A stretch of 64,000 nucleotides of DNA from Ascaris suum (GCA_013433145.1 JACCHR010000028.1:177602-241601), one strand, 5' to 3'; shown: positions 26,006-41,993, counted from the first letter of the stretch. Made by a program: numbers and translations. The notes: generated from the letters alone by a model not told the origin.

Positions 26006-28990
26006 TCCATAACTAACTAGCTTCAAGAGAAACAATGTACAACAAATGTTTGTATAAATCACAAGACGTATAAATAAATAAGCACTGTTTCTAATAAAAT
26101 ACTAAACATACACATATTGTCGTCATTCCCTGGATGAATTGATCTGCGTGATCGTGTAAACGAAGACATACCAGGTGAGCATGAAGTGCCATCTTCAGAT
26201 TGCGAGTGAACACGACGCATAGATTGCATTGTGGCAACGCTACTCCGTGCAAATGAGGCTCTCATAAATGTGCATGGCGTCATTTCATAGTTCACCTGAA
26301 AATGATCCGCTGTGAGCAGTGCTTAAGACGCCCAAATCAAAAATTACAATTCTCTTTATGTAATGATTCGTCATCAATAAGCCTCGTGCACGTTTTTTCA
26401 AAGAATCGCCGTCGGTGAACACACAAAAAAAACAAAACAAAACCAGGAGAGCGATACTCTGTTTCATACGTCCACAAAAAATCACCTCCATACCTGCGCA
26501 ATCACCAAAATTCGTGGACAACGTTTAACATTACTGTTTCAATAAAACTGCAAGATTTCATATCCATATACGGAATTTCGTAGTTCTCGACAGATTTCAA
26601 GAGGACAAAAGCCAAAGTTGCATCTAAAAACAGTATGTCGTCAGCAAAGAAATTCATCCACACACTTCAAGCAAATACCATTTCCATTTCCGCCGCCATT
26701 TTTATGGGTCATGCAAATTTTATGTACTACAGACATTTCTGATCATCATCTACCGTCTCTATCGAAGTTACCGACCTGGTGACAGCTATTTCGTGCACTA
26801 AAAAGCTAAAAAAACCTGCCACGCAAATTTACCGCAACTACCTGAAGTTCATTCACAAAGTGATGAGGCATCAAGTGCTGGCACCACATACGACTTCCCA
26901 ATCAACTTTTTTCACAGCGCTACGACTCAACAAGAAATTTGTGGCATCTCGCAACAGTAATACTGATTATGCACAAACCTGGCCTTAGAAATTAAACAAT
27001 AAATAACAATGGCTTATCACATCGGACTCCACTATTATACTCTCCGAGAGACGTTCCAGCACCTAGAAGCAAAAATTTACAAATTAAAAAAAAATATTTC
27101 ATCACAAAGTGCATGAGATAAGAATAAAGTAAACGCCTAAAGTGCCGATCTCGATCAGATATAATATCACATCCTTTCAAATACTCATATACAGGAAGGG
27201 CTAAATGCAATAAAAAGTAAAGAACGACATGTTTTCTCAAAAATGTCCAACAGCTCGGCAAATGAACAAAACTTCACCATCCCAATGCATCATAGAATGA
27301 TTCCTGTTCTTGCTTCACTACCACCAATCAAAACTTGCGAGACCATGCATATCACTGTTATGATGGTCTGCACATTCGTATCAAAAGTTATGGGCGCAAA
27401 CATAGTCAAATCTAAAAGCCATACTACTTTTGTATCATATTGGTATTTCTTACTGAACTTCTCGTTCAATTTCTTACTGAATAATACTTGGGACAATCCT
27501 TGCAGTTACTCTATTTTCTGATTTCACGTACGCATTTTAAACCAATCTATGTCACTAACCAATAAAGTTGCTGAAAAATATATGAAAACATGTTGCAAGT
27601 TGTTGAAAATGCTCTCAACTAAAACCAACTTAGTGCCGTAAAATAAAATCTCAAAGTTCAATTTATAAATTAGCCTAAAACGTCACATCCCGTTTCTACA
27701 ATCTTTTTTGACTTCTTTGCCTACTCACAGTCTTCAAAGCTTATAAAAGCGTTTATAGAAGCATGAGGTCACTATATTCTGAAGAATCGAACTCGAACTT
27801 ACGATGACTTCTACTTAGGACAATCAAGATTGTGATAAACACTTCATTACAAAGTGTACAGAACACTACCTGAAGGACCTCAGAGGATGAATAGACGTGT
27901 GTGGGATCGGATGGAAGACCACCAAACCGGAGGGAGGGGGGAAGTAATATTGGTGTAATTCAATGCAGTTTCCCATGCTTGTCAATGAAAACCAAAAAGA
28001 ACGAAGCGCATATCTAAATGTACAAACATGAGGTAAATTTTTGTGTTAAATAAAGGGAACTTCGTTTTTCACCAAATCGATGAAAAGATAAGAACTCTTC
28101 GTAATACAGTCTCATTTAGCGACGACTTCCAAACAATAACATTTACCTGCTCTTTTTTGCAAAGGATCCGCGTTCTCTACATCGCTATATTACTACGTTA
28201 AATTACACCAATATTGCCTGTTACTCCCGGCCTAGTATCTTCCATGAAACCCACACACTCTACTCATCCTCTGAGGTCCTGCTGACTGTGCAGCCGATTA
28301 GGAAAGCGTACTAAACAACGGAATAACAGCCAACCACATATCAATTCTCGCGATTAACGTCCAGTCGAAGGCAGTGATTCTTGCAAATGCGTCGCATGAA
28401 CCTTACTAGATAATGAAGACGACGTCGAGTGGGTGGGGAGATCGTCAACAGAACTAATGCGACGCACCAAATCAAATCTGATTCGTCCTCAGTCGCGATC
28501 CCTAAAAAGCATCATCAACACTCACCGTAAACTCTAAACGAATAGACGTTGAACCATTATAAGCAAAAAACAGGGACAATCTCCACCGCCAACTAAGTAA
28601 TCTCCGAGTGACAAAAAATTTGGCAATTGAAATAAAACGACCCAGTAAACCGATGTACAAGAAAAGCAATCGAAAACAAAGCGAAGTCAAAAATAAGCCT
28701 CGGGCGGAAGGGATGTTAATGACAACGAACTGCCAAATTTCCGTTTTTCTAAGAAGTCACAAAATGCACTTCGGGAGCAGTTGAATGCTTTTCAACCGCC
28801 AGTGACTACCTAATTAACAGCGGCATAAGTTATTCCCCTCCTAATTCTAGCAGAAGCGATAACCATCACCTCCCTATCAAAAAAATATATTTGAATTGCT
28901 TCCAATGCAAAGCTGGAGCAATGCCATCCCACTGAATTTTCATGCAAAACCATAACTTACCTCTAAATTTAGCAAAAATATCCCAGAACT
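24720..28990 (-). pseudogene. 5'-truncated DEPDC1/LET-99-like fragment, copies 7 and 6
   Basis: Exons E 28961-28990, F 28359-28501, G 27021-27062, B 26172-26295, C 25133-25324, D 24720-24799. Frame intact. Confidence 0.53.
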
Positions 28991-30339
28991 CTACATGAAA
29001 TTACCCTAGAAAACAGAATGTGAGGTGACCGGGAGGAAGGGGAACGGAACAAGCTAATAATCAAAAGAATCCTCATCAACGAATTTAAAGAGCTTGAACA
29101 ACACTGGATTTTGATCAACGGTGAGCTGCACTTCTGAAACATACGTTCCAAGACAATAACGGATTTAGAGTAATAAAAAATAGTGGCATAATAAACGACT
29201 TCAAGCAAATTCATAAGCACAACAACAAGACTGGGCAAAATTGTATAGATGCGACTCACAAGCAAATGCAAAAAAATCTCGCCCATCTGTCAACGTTTCA
29301 AATGAATAAACATAATAAACACAAGCCGGTAATGTCTTTCTTTCATATTTTTAAACCCTAAATTCTGTCATACTTCTCGAATATATTATCGAATTGAACA
29401 TCACCTAATCATTGTTATTTGATTTCAGAATTAGAACTCCATGAAAGAAAAGAAAGAATTAGAAACCTGCAACAAGTGGGCTCAAGCCCAATCTCGGCGT
29501 TTTGAGAAGGGAAGAGGATGAAATTGAATAAACCCTATGTGGGGGTGTATTGGCTGTTTTTAACGTTGTCGCCGTCGTCAGCTCACATACTCGCTGCAGC
29601 AACTTTGGACTTCTGTAGAGTCCTGGAAGGCGCGCCAAAACCGACTCGTATTCCTTCACTTAAATTCAGATGATTAATTTTGCGTAATTGATGACAGCTG
29701 CTAGTGTTGAAGGATTGCAAAAGATAAGCAATGAAATTGCGTAACTTCTAGAAAACAGTAATGAGCCGTCAGCCCAACAAAGGTTTGCATATTCTTACGA
29801 AAAGATTCTGCAGTCCATTTGCGTCACACCTTGTTTAATCAATTTGCTTCTCTCTAATCAAACTTTTGTGAGACGCATAATAGGTTTGTGTTGGGATCAC
29901 TAAGGCTCAATGATTTCTGAGCCTCGACTGCGATTTTCGAACGTTCCAAAGGCATCTACAATGCTCTATCCCTCGCCCACACTATTGTTCTAAGGCCTCT
30001 CCATCACCCAGCACAACTCATGCATTACAGATTTGCAACAATAAACTAGACCATGCCTTTCCCACATTTGGCACAGCGCATATCGAGCGGTGAGTCAACC
30101 TTCCCATTTGCTAAGAGACAACGCATGCCGAATCTTGATCAAAAATGATTCCATTCCGAATTCCTTCTAATTTGTTAAGAAATCATCTAAGCGCGAAAGC
30201 GTTACTATCAAAGACTAACCAACTCGCTTTCGCCCACATTTATGAGCTCACATTTCAAGAGTGAGGTAAGCTTAGATGCCCGCCTTTTTCCACGACATCA
30301 TGCACATATAGACTGGAATCAACATCGAAAGCGATCCTA
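26006..30339. repeat. Array 1, copy 7
   Basis: Variants: G at unit 409 although its neighbours on both sides have A, G at 875, A at 3357. This combination is a mosaic of the left-hand and right-hand copy types. Confidence 0.95.
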
Positions 30340-33324
30340 TCCATAACTAACTAGCTTCAAGAGAAACAATGTACAACAAATGTTTGTATAAATCACAAGA
30401 CGTATAAATAAATAAGCACTGTTTCTAATAAAATACTAAACATACACATATTGTCGTCATTCCCTGGATGAATTGATCTGCGTGATCGTGTAAACGAAGA
30501 CATACCAGGTGAGCATGAAGTGCCATCTTCAGATTGCGAGTGAACACGACGCATAGATTGCATTGTGGCAACGCTACTCCGTGCAAATGAGGCTCTCATA
30601 AATGTGCATGGCGTCATTTCATAGTTCACCTGAAAATGATCCGCTGTGAGCAGTGCTTAAGACGCCCAAATCAAAAATTACAATTCTCTTTATGTAATGA
30701 TTCGTCATCAATAAGCCTCGTGCACGTTTTTTCAAAGAATCGCCGTCAGTGAACACACAAAAAAAACAAAACAAAACCAGGAGAGCGATACTCTGTTTCA
30801 TACGTCCACAAAAAATCACCTCCATACCTGCGCAATCACCAAAATTCGTGGACAACGTTTAACATTACTGTTTCAATAAAACTGCAAGATTTCATATCCA
30901 TATACGGAATTTCGTAGTTCTCGACAGATTTCAAGAGGACAAAAGCCAAAGTTGCATCTAAAAACAGTATGTCGTCAGCAAAGAAATTCATCCACACACT
31001 TCAAGCAAATACCATTTCCATTTCCGCCGCCATTTTTATGGGTCATGCAAATTTTATGTACTACAGACATTTCTGATCATCATCTACCGTCTCTATCGAA
31101 GTTACCGACCTGGTGACAGCTATTTCGTGCACTAAAAAGCTAAAAAAACCTGCCACGCAAATTTACCGCAACTACCTGAAGTTCATTCACAAAGTGATGA
31201 GGCATCAAGTGCTGGCACCACATACGACTTCCCAATCAACTTTTTTCACAGCGCTACGACTCAACAAGAAATTTGTGGCATCTCGCAACAGTAATACTGA
31301 TTATGCACAAACCTGGCCTTAGAAATTAAACAATAAATAACAATGGCTTATCACATCGGACTCCACTATTATACTCTCCGAGAGACGTTCCAGCACCTAG
31401 AAGCAAAAATTTACAAATTAAAAAAAAATATTTCATCACAAAGTGCATGAGATAAGAATAAAGTAAACGCCTAAAGTGCCGATCTCGATCAGATATAATA
31501 TCACATCCTTTCAAATACTCATATACAGGAAGGGCTAAATGCAATAAAAAGTAAAGAACGACATGTTTTCTCAAAAATGTCCAACAGCTCGGCAAATGAA
31601 CAAAACTTCACCATCCCAATGCATCATAGAATGATTCCTGTTCTTGCTTCACTACCACCAATCAAAACTTGCGAGACCATGCATATCACTGTTATGATGG
31701 TCTGCACATTCGTATCAAAAGTTATGGGCGCAAACATAGTCAAATCTAAAAGCCATACTACTTTTGTATCATATTGGTATTTCTTACTGAACTTCTCGTT
31801 CAATTTCTTACTGAATAATACTTGGGACAATCCTTGCAGTTACTCTATTTTCTGATTTCACGTACGCATTTTAAACCAATCTATGTCACTAACCAATAAA
31901 GTTGCTGAAAAATATATGAAAACATGTTGCAAGTTGTTGAAAATGCTCTCAACTAAAACCAACTTAGTGCCGTAAAATAAAATCTCAAAGTTCAATTTAT
32001 AAATTAGCCTAAAACGTCACATCCCGTTTCTACAATCTTTTTTGACTTCTTTGCCTACTCACAGTCTTCAAAGCTTATAAAAGCGTTTATAGAAGCATGA
32101 GGTCACTATATTCTGAAGAATCGAACTCGAACTTACGATGACTTCTACTTAGGACAATCAAGATTGTGATAAACACTTCATTACAAAGTGTACAGAACAC
32201 TACCTGAAGGACCTCAGAGGATGAATAGACGTGTGTGGGATCGGATGGAAGACCACCAAACCGGAGGGAGGGGGGAAGTAATATTGGTGTAATTCAATGC
32301 AGTTTCCCATGCTTGTCAATGAAAACCAAAAAGAACGAAGCGCATATCTAAATGTACAAACATGAGGTAAATTTTTGTGTTAAATAAAGGGAACTTCGTT
32401 TTTCACCAAATCGATGAAAAGATAAGAACTCTTCGTAATACAGTCTCATTTAGCGACGACTTCCAAACAATAACATTTACCTGCTCTTTTTTGCAAAGGA
32501 TCCGCGTTCTCTACATCGCTATATTACTACGTTAAATTACACCAATATTGCCTGTTACTCCCGGCCTAGTATCTTCCATGAAACCCACACACTCTACTCA
32601 TCCTCTGAGGTCCTGCTGACTGTGCAGCCGATTAGGAAAGCGTACTAAACAACGGAATAACAGCCAACCACATATCAATTCTCGCGATTAACGTCCAGTC
32701 GAAGGCAGTGATTCTTGCAAATGCGTCGCATGAACCTTACTAGATAATGAAGACGACGTCGAGTGGGTGGGGAGATCGTCAACAGAACTAATGCGACGCA
32801 CCAAATCAAATCTGATTCGTCCTCAGTCGCGATCCCTAAAAAGCATCATCAACACTCACCGTAAACTCTAAACGAATAGACGTTGAACCATTATAAGCAA
32901 AAAACAGGGACAATCTCCACCGCCAACTAAGTAATCTCCGAGTGACAAAAAATTTGGCAATTGAAATAAAACGACCCAGTAAACCGATGTACAAGAAAAG
33001 CAATCGAAAACAAAGCGAAGTCAAAAATAAGCCTCGGGCGGAAGGGATGTTAATGACAACGAACTGCCAAATTTCCGTTTTTCTAAGAAGTCACAAAATG
33101 CACTTCGGGAGCAGTTGAATGCTTTTCAACCGCCAGTGACTACCTAATTAACAGCGGCATAAGTTATTCCCCTCCTAATTCTAGCAGAAGCGATAACCAT
33201 CACCTCCCTATCAAAAAAATATATTTGAATTGCTTCCAATGCAAAGCTGGAGCAATGCCATCCCACTGAATTTTCATGCAAAACCATAACTTACCTCTAA
33301 ATTTAGCAAAAATATCCCAGAACT
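29054..33324 (-). pseudogene. 5'-truncated DEPDC1/LET-99-like fragment, copies 8 and 7
   Basis: Exons E 33295-33324, F 32693-32835, G 31355-31396, B 30506-30629, C 29467-29658, D 29054-29133. Frame intact. Confidence 0.53.
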
Positions 33325-34673
33325 CTACATGAAATTACCCTAGAAAACAGAATGTGAGGTGACCGGGAGGAAGGGGAACGGAACAAGCTAATAATCAAAA
33401 GAATCCTCATCAACGAATTTAAAGAGCTTGAACAACACTGGATTTTGATCAACGGTGAGCTGCACTTCTGAAACATACGTTCCAAGACAATAACGGATTT
33501 AGAGTAATAAAAAATAGTGGCATAATAAACGACTTCAAGCAAATTCATAAGCACAACAACAAGACTGGGCAAAATTGTATAGATGCGACTCACAAGCAAA
33601 TGCAAAAAAATCTCGCCCATCTGTCAACGTTTCAAATGAATAAACATAATAAACACAAGCCGGTAATGTCTTTCTTTCATATTTTTAAACCCTAAATTCT
33701 GTCATACTTCTCGAATATATTATCGAATTGAACATCACCTAATCATTGTTATTTGATTTCAGAATTAGAACTCCATGAAAGAAAAGAAAGAATTAGAAAC
33801 CTGCAACAAGTGGGCTCAAGCCCAATCTCGGCGTTTTGAGAAGGGAAGAGGATGAAATTGAATAAACCCTATGTGGGGGTGTATTGGCTGTTTTTAACGT
33901 TGTCGCCGTCGTCAGCTCACATACTCGCTGCAGCAACTTTGGACTTCTGTAGAGTCCTGGAAGGCGCGCCAAAACCGACTCGTATTCCTTCACTTAAATT
34001 CAGATGATTAATTTTGCGTAATTGATGACAGCTGCTAGTGTTGAAGGATTGCAAAAGATAAGCAATGAAATTGCGTAACTTCTAGAAAACAGTAATGAGC
34101 CGTCAGCCCAACAAAGGTTTGCATATTCTTACGAAAAGATTCTGCAGTCCATTTGCGTCACACCTTGTTTAATCAATTTGCTTCTCTCTAATCAAACTTT
34201 TGTGAGACGCATAATAGGTTTGTGTTGGGATCACTAAGGCTCAATGATTTCTGAGCCTCGACTGCGATTTTCGAACGTTCCAAAGGCATCTACAATGCTC
34301 TATCCCTCGCCCACACTATTGTTCTAAGGCCTCTCCATCACCCAGCACAACTCATGCATTACAGATTTGCAACAATAAACTAGACCATGCCTTTCCCACA
34401 TTTGGCACAGCGCATATCGAGCGGTGAGTCAACCTTCCCATTTGCTAAGAGACAACGCATGCCGAATCTTGATCAAAAATGATTCCATTCCGAATTCCTT
34501 CTAATTTGTTAAGAAATCATCTAAGCGCGAAAGCGTTACTATCAAAGACTAACCAACTCGCTTTCGCCCACATTTATGAGCTCACATTTCAAGAGTGAGG
34601 TAAGCTTAGATGCCCGCCTTTTTCCACGACATCATGCACATATAGACTGGAATCAACATCGAAAGCGATCCTA
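30340..34673. repeat. Array 1, copy 8
   Basis: Variants: A at unit 409, G at 875, A at 3357, nine A in the 1081 run. Confidence 0.95.
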
Positions 34674-37658
34674 TCCATAACTAACTAGCTTCAAGAGAAA
34701 CAATGTACAACAAATGTTTGTATAAATCACAAGACGTATAAATAAATAAGCACTGTTTCTAATAAAATACTAAACATACACATATTGTCGTCATTCCCTG
34801 GATGAATTGATCTGCGTGATCGTGTAAACGAAGACATACCAGGTGAGCATGAAGTGCCATCTTCAGATTGCGAGTGAACACGACGCATAGATTGCATTGT
34901 GGCAACGCTACTCCGTGCAAATGAGGCTCTCATAAATGTGCATGGCGTCATTTCATAGTTCACCTGAAAATGATCCGCTGTGAGCAGTGCTTAAGACGCC
35001 CAAATCAAAAATTACAATTCTCTTTATGTAATGATTCGTCATCAATAAGCCTCGTGCACGTTTTTTCAAAGAATCGCCGTCAGTGAACACACAAAAAAAA
35101 CAAAACAAAACCAGGAGAGCGATACTCTGTTTCATACGTCCACAAAAAATCACCTCCATACCTGCGCAATCACCAAAATTCGTGGACAACGTTTAACATT
35201 ACTGTTTCAATAAAACTGCAAGATTTCATATCCATATACGGAATTTCGTAGTTCTCGACAGATTTCAAGAGGACAAAAGCCAAAGTTGCATCTAAAAACA
35301 GTATGTCGTCAGCAAAGAAATTCATCCACACACTTCAAGCAAATACCATTTCCATTTCCGCCGCCATTTTTATGGGTCATGCAAATTTTATGTACTACAG
35401 ACATTTCTGATCATCATCTACCGTCTCTATCGAAGTTACCGACCTGGTGACAGCTATTTCGTGCACTAAAAAGCTAAAAAAACCTGCCACGCAAATTTAC
35501 CGCAACTACCTGAAGTTCATTCACAAAGTGATGAGGCATCAAGTGCTGGCACCACATACGACTTCCCAATCAACTTTTTTCACAGCGCTACGACTCAACA
35601 AGAAATTTGTGGCATCTCGCAACAGTAATACTGATTATGCACAAACCTGGCCTTAGAAATTAAACAATAAATAACAATGGCTTATCACATCGGACTCCAC
35701 TATTATACTCTCCGAGAGACGTTCCAGCACCTAGAAGCAAAAATTTACAAATTAAAAAAAAATATTTCATCACAAAGTGCATGAGATAAGAATAAAGTAA
35801 ACGCCTAAAGTGCCGATCTCGATCAGATATAATATCACATCCTTTCAAATACTCATATACAGGAAGGGCTAAATGCAATAAAAAGTAAAGAACGACATGT
35901 TTTCTCAAAAATGTCCAACAGCTCGGCAAATGAACAAAACTTCACCATCCCAATGCATCATAGAATGATTCCTGTTCTTGCTTCACTACCACCAATCAAA
36001 ACTTGCGAGACCATGCATATCACTGTTATGATGGTCTGCACATTCGTATCAAAAGTTATGGGCGCAAACATAGTCAAATCTAAAAGCCATACTACTTTTG
36101 TATCATATTGGTATTTCTTACTGAACTTCTCGTTCAATTTCTTACTGAATAATACTTGGGACAATCCTTGCAGTTACTCTATTTTCTGATTTCACGTACG
36201 CATTTTAAACCAATCTATGTCACTAACCAATAAAGTTGCTGAAAAATATATGAAAACATGTTGCAAGTTGTTGAAAATGCTCTCAACTAAAACCAACTTA
36301 GTGCCGTAAAATAAAATCTCAAAGTTCAATTTATAAATTAGCCTAAAACGTCACATCCCGTTTCTACAATCTTTTTTGACTTCTTTGCCTACTCACAGTC
36401 TTCAAAGCTTATAAAAGCGTTTATAGAAGCATGAGGTCACTATATTCTGAAGAATCGAACTCGAACTTACGATGACTTCTACTTAGGACAATCAAGATTG
36501 TGATAAACACTTCATTACAAAGTGTACAGAACACTACCTGAAGGACCTCAGAGGATGAATAGACGTGTGTGGGATCGGATGGAAGACCACCAAACCGGAG
36601 GGAGGGGGGAAGTAATATTGGTGTAATTCAATGCAGTTTCCCATGCTTGTCAATGAAAACCAAAAAGAACGAAGCGCATATCTAAATGTACAAACATGAG
36701 GTAAATTTTTGTGTTAAATAAAGGGAACTTCGTTTTTCACCAAATCGATGAAAAGATAAGAACTCTTCGTAATACAGTCTCATTTAGCGACGACTTCCAA
36801 ACAATAACATTTACCTGCTCTTTTTTGCAAAGGATCCGCGTTCTCTACATCGCTATATTACTACGTTAAATTACACCAATATTGCCTGTTACTCCCGGCC
36901 TAGTATCTTCCATGAAACCCACACACTCTACTCATCCTCTGAGGTCCTGCTGACTGTGCAGCCGATTAGGAAAGCGTACTAAACAACGGAATAACAGCCA
37001 ACCACATATCAATTCTCGCGATTAACGTCCAGTCGAAGGCAGTGATTCTTGCAAATGCGTCGCATGAACCTTACTAGATAATGAAGACGACGTCGAGTGG
37101 GTGGGGAGATCGTCAACAGAACTAATGCGACGCACCAAATCAAATCTGATTCGTCCTCAGTCGCGATCCCTAAAAAGCATCATCAACACTCACCGTAAAC
37201 TCTAAACGAATAGACGTTGAACCATTATAAGCAAAAAACAGGGACAATCTCCACCGCCAACTAAGTAATCTCCGAGTGACAAAAAATTTGGCAATTGAAA
37301 TAAAACGACCCAGTAAACCGATGTACAAGAAAAGCAATCGAAAACAAAGCGAAGTCAAAAATAAGCCTCGGGCGGAAGGGATGTTAATGACAACGAACTG
37401 CCAAATTTCCGTTTTTCTAAGAAGTCACAAAATGCACTTCGGGAGCAGTTGAATGCTTTTCAACCGCCAGTGACTACCTAATTAACAGCGGCATAAGTTA
37501 TTCCCCTCCTAATTCTAGCAGAAGCGATAACCATCACCTCCCTATCAAAAAAATATATTTGAATTGCTTCCAATGCAAAGCTGGAGCAATGCCATCCCAC
37601 TGAATTTTCATGCAAAACCATAACTTACCTCTAAATTTAGCAAAAATATCCCAGAACT
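33388..37658 (-). pseudogene. 5'-truncated DEPDC1/LET-99-like fragment, copies 9 and 8
   Basis: Exons E 37629-37658, F 37027-37169, G 35689-35730, B 34840-34963, C 33801-33992, D 33388-33467. Frame intact. Confidence 0.53.
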
Positions 37659-39007
37659 CTACATGAAATTACCCTAGAAAACAGAATGTGAGGTGACCGG
37701 GAGGAAGGGGAACGGAACAAGCTAATAATCAAAAGAATCCTCATCAACGAATTTAAAGAGCTTGAACAACACTGGATTTTGATCAACGGTGAGCTGCACT
37801 TCTGAAACATACGTTCCAAGACAATAACGGATTTAGAGTAATAAAAAATAGTGGCATAATAAACGACTTCAAGCAAATTCATAAGCACAACAACAAGACT
37901 GGGCAAAATTGTATAGATGCGACTCACAAGCAAATGCAAAAAAATCTCGCCCATCTGTCAACGTTTCAAATGAATAAACATAATAAACACAAGCCGGTAA
38001 TGTCTTTCTTTCATATTTTTAAACCCTAAATTCTGTCATACTTCTCGAATATATTATCGAATTGAACATCACCTAATCATTGTTATTTGATTTCAGAATT
38101 AGAACTCCATGAAAGAAAAGAAAGAATTAGAAACCTGCAACAAGTGGGCTCAAGCCCAATCTCGGCGTTTTGAGAAGGGAAGAGGATGAAATTGAATAAA
38201 CCCTATGTGGGGGTGTATTGGCTGTTTTTAACGTTGTCGCCGTCGTCAGCTCACATACTCGCTGCAGCAACTTTGGACTTCTGTAGAGTCCTGGAAGGCG
38301 CGCCAAAACCGACTCGTATTCCTTCACTTAAATTCAGATGATTAATTTTGCGTAATTGATGACAGCTGCTAGTGTTGAAGGATTGCAAAAGATAAGCAAT
38401 GAAATTGCGTAACTTCTAGAAAACAGTAATGAGCCGTCAGCCCAACAAAGGTTTGCATATTCTTACGAAAAGATTCTGCAGTCCATTTGCGTCACACCTT
38501 GTTTAATCAATTTGCTTCTCTCTAATCAAACTTTTGTGAGACGCATAATAGGTTTGTGTTGGGATCACTAAGGCTCAATGATTTCTGAGCCTCGACTGCG
38601 ATTTTCGAACGTTCCAAAGGCATCTACAATGCTCTATCCCTCGCCCACACTATTGTTCTAAGGCCTCTCCATCACCCAGCACAACTCATGCATTACAGAT
38701 TTGCAACAATAAACTAGACCATGCCTTTCCCACATTTGGCACAGCGCATATCGAGCGGTGAGTCAACCTTCCCATTTGCTAAGAGACAACGCATGCCGAA
38801 TCTTGATCAAAAATGATTCCATTCCGAATTCCTTCTAATTTGTTAAGAAATCATCTAAGCGCGAAAGCGTTACTATCAAAGACTAACCAACTCGCTTTCG
38901 CCCACATTTATGAGCTCACATTTCAAGAGTGAGGTAAGCTTAGATGCCCGCCTTTTTCCACGACATCATGCACATATAGACTGGAATCAACATCGAAAGC
39001 GATCCTA
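34674..39007. repeat. Array 1, copy 9
   Basis: Variants: A at unit 409, G at 875, A at 3357; same type as copy 8 at the sites compared. Confidence 0.95.
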
Positions 39008-41993
39008 TCCATAACTAACTAGCTTCAAGAGAAACAATGTACAACAAATGTTTGTATAAATCACAAGACGTATAAATAAATAAGCACTGTTTCTAATAAA
39101 ATACTAAACATACACATATTGTCGTCATTCCCTGGATGAATTGATCTGCGTGATCGTGTAAACGAAGACATACCAGGTGAGCATGAAGTGCCATCTTCAG
39201 ATTGCGAGTGAACACGACGCATAGATTGCATTGTGGCAACGCTACTCCGTGCAAATGAGGCTCTCATAAATGTGCATGGCGTCATTTCATAGTTCACCTG
39301 AAAATGATCCGCTGTGAGCAGTGCTTAAGACGCCCAAATCAAAAATTACAATTCTCTTTATGTAATGATTCGTCATCAATAAGCCTCGTGCACGTTTTTT
39401 CAAAGAATCGCCGTCAGTGAACACACAAAAAAAACAAAACAAAACCAGGAGAGCGATACTCTGTTTCATACGTCCACAAAAAATCACCTCCATACCTGCG
39501 CAATCACCAAAATTCGTGGACAACGTTTAACATTACTGTTTCAATAAAACTGCAAGATTTCATATCCATATACGGAATTTCGTAGTTCTCGACAGATTTC
39601 AAGAGGACAAAAGCCAAAGTTGCATCTAAAAACAGTATGTCGTCAGCAAAGAAATTCATCCACACACTTCAAGCAAATACCATTTCCATTTCCGCCGCCA
39701 TTTTTATGGGTCATGCAAATTTTATGTACTACAGACATTTCTGATCATCATCTACCGTCTCTATCGAAGTTACCGACCTGGTGACAGCTATTTCGTGCAC
39801 TAAAAAGCTAAAAAAACCTGCCACGCAAATTTACCGCAACTACCTGAAGTTCATTCACAAAGTGATGAGGCATCAAGTGCTGGCACCACATACGACTTCC
39901 CAATCAACTTTTTTCACAGCGCTACGACTCAACAAGAAATTTGTGGCATCTCGCAACAGTAATACTGATTATGCACAAACCTGGCCTTAGAAATTAAACA
40001 ATAAATAACAATGGCTTATCACATCGGACTCCACTATTATACTCTCCGAGAGACGTTCCAGCACCTAGAAGCAAAAATTTACAAATTAAAAAAAAAATAT
40101 TTCATCACAAAGTGCATGAGATAAGAATAAAGTAAACGCCTAAAGTGCCGATCTCGATCAGATATAATATCACATCCTTTCAAATACTCATATACAGGAA
40201 GGGCTAAATGCAATAAAAAGTAAAGAACGACATGTTTTCTCAAAAATGTCCAACAGCTCGGCAAATGAACAAAACTTCACCATCCCAATGCATCATAGAA
40301 TGATTCCTGTTCTTGCTTCACTACCACCAATCAAAACTTGCGAGACCATGCATATCACTGTTATGATGGTCTGCACATTCGTATCAAAAGTTATGGGCGC
40401 AAACATAGTCAAATCTAAAAGCCATACTACTTTTGTATCATATTGGTATTTCTTACTGAACTTCTCGTTCAATTTCTTACTGAATAATACTTGGGACAAT
40501 CCTTGCAGTTACTCTATTTTCTGATTTCACGTACGCATTTTAAACCAATCTATGTCACTAACCAATAAAGTTGCTGAAAAATATATGAAAACATGTTGCA
40601 AGTTGTTGAAAATGCTCTCAACTAAAACCAACTTAGTGCCGTAAAATAAAATCTCAAAGTTCAATTTATAAATTAGCCTAAAACGTCACATCCCGTTTCT
40701 ACAATCTTTTTTGACTTCTTTGCCTACTCACAGTCTTCAAAGCTTATAAAAGCGTTTATAGAAGCATGAGGTCACTATATTCTGAAGAATCGAACTCGAA
40801 CTTACGATGACTTCTACTTAGGACAATCAAGATTGTGATAAACACTTCATTACAAAGTGTACAGAACACTACCTGAAGGACCTCAGAGGATGAATAGACG
40901 TGTGTGGGATCGGATGGAAGACCACCAAACCGGAGGGAGGGGGGAAGTAATATTGGTGTAATTCAATGCAGTTTCCCATGCTTGTCAATGAAAACCAAAA
41001 AGAACGAAGCGCATATCTAAATGTACAAACATGAGGTAAATTTTTGTGTTAAATAAAGGGAACTTCGTTTTTCACCAAATCGATGAAAAGATAAGAACTC
41101 TTCGTAATACAGTCTCATTTAGCGACGACTTCCAAACAATAACATTTACCTGCTCTTTTTTGCAAAGGATCCGCGTTCTCTACATCGCTATATTACTACG
41201 TTAAATTACACCAATATTGCCTGTTACTCCCGGCCTAGTATCTTCCATGAAACCCACACACTCTACTCATCCTCTGAGGTCCTGCTGACTGTGCAGCCGA
41301 TTAGGAAAGCGTACTAAACAACGGAATAACAGCCAACCACATATCAATTCTCGCGATTAACGTCCAGTCGAAGGCAGTGATTCTTGCAAATGCGTCGCAT
41401 GAACCTTACTAGATAATGAAGACGACGTCGAGTGGGTGGGGAGATCGTCAACAGAACTAATGCGACGCACCAAATCAAATCTGATTCGTCCTCAGTCGCG
41501 ATCCCTAAAAAGCATCATCAACACTCACCGTAAACTCTAAACGAATAGACGTTGAACCATTATAAGCAAAAAACAGGGACAATCTCCACCGCCAACTAAG
41601 TAATCTCCGAGTGACAAAAAATTTGGCAATTGAAATAAAACGACCCAGTAAACCGATGTACAAGAAAAGCAATCGAAAACAAAGCGAAGTCAAAAATAAG
41701 CCTCGGGCGGAAGGGATGTTAATGACAACGAACTGCCAAATTTCCGTTTTTCTAAGAAGTCACAAAATGCACTTCGGGAGCAGTTGAATGCTTTTCAACC
41801 GCCAGTGACTACCTAATTAACAGCGGCATAAGTTATTCCCCTCCTAATTCTAGCAGAAGCGATAACCATCACCTCCCTATCAAAAAAATATATTTGAATT
41901 GCTTCCAATGCAAAGCTGGAGCAATGCCATCCCACTGAATTTTCATGCAAAACCATAACTTACCTCTAAATTTAGCAAAAATATCCCAGAACT
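37722..41993 (-). pseudogene. 5'-truncated DEPDC1/LET-99-like fragment, copies 10 and 9
   Basis: Exons E 41964-41993, F 41362-41504, G 40023-40064, B 39174-39297, C 38135-38326, D 37722-37801. Frame intact. It lies directly downstream of exon D (42057) of the single-copy gene. Confidence 0.53.
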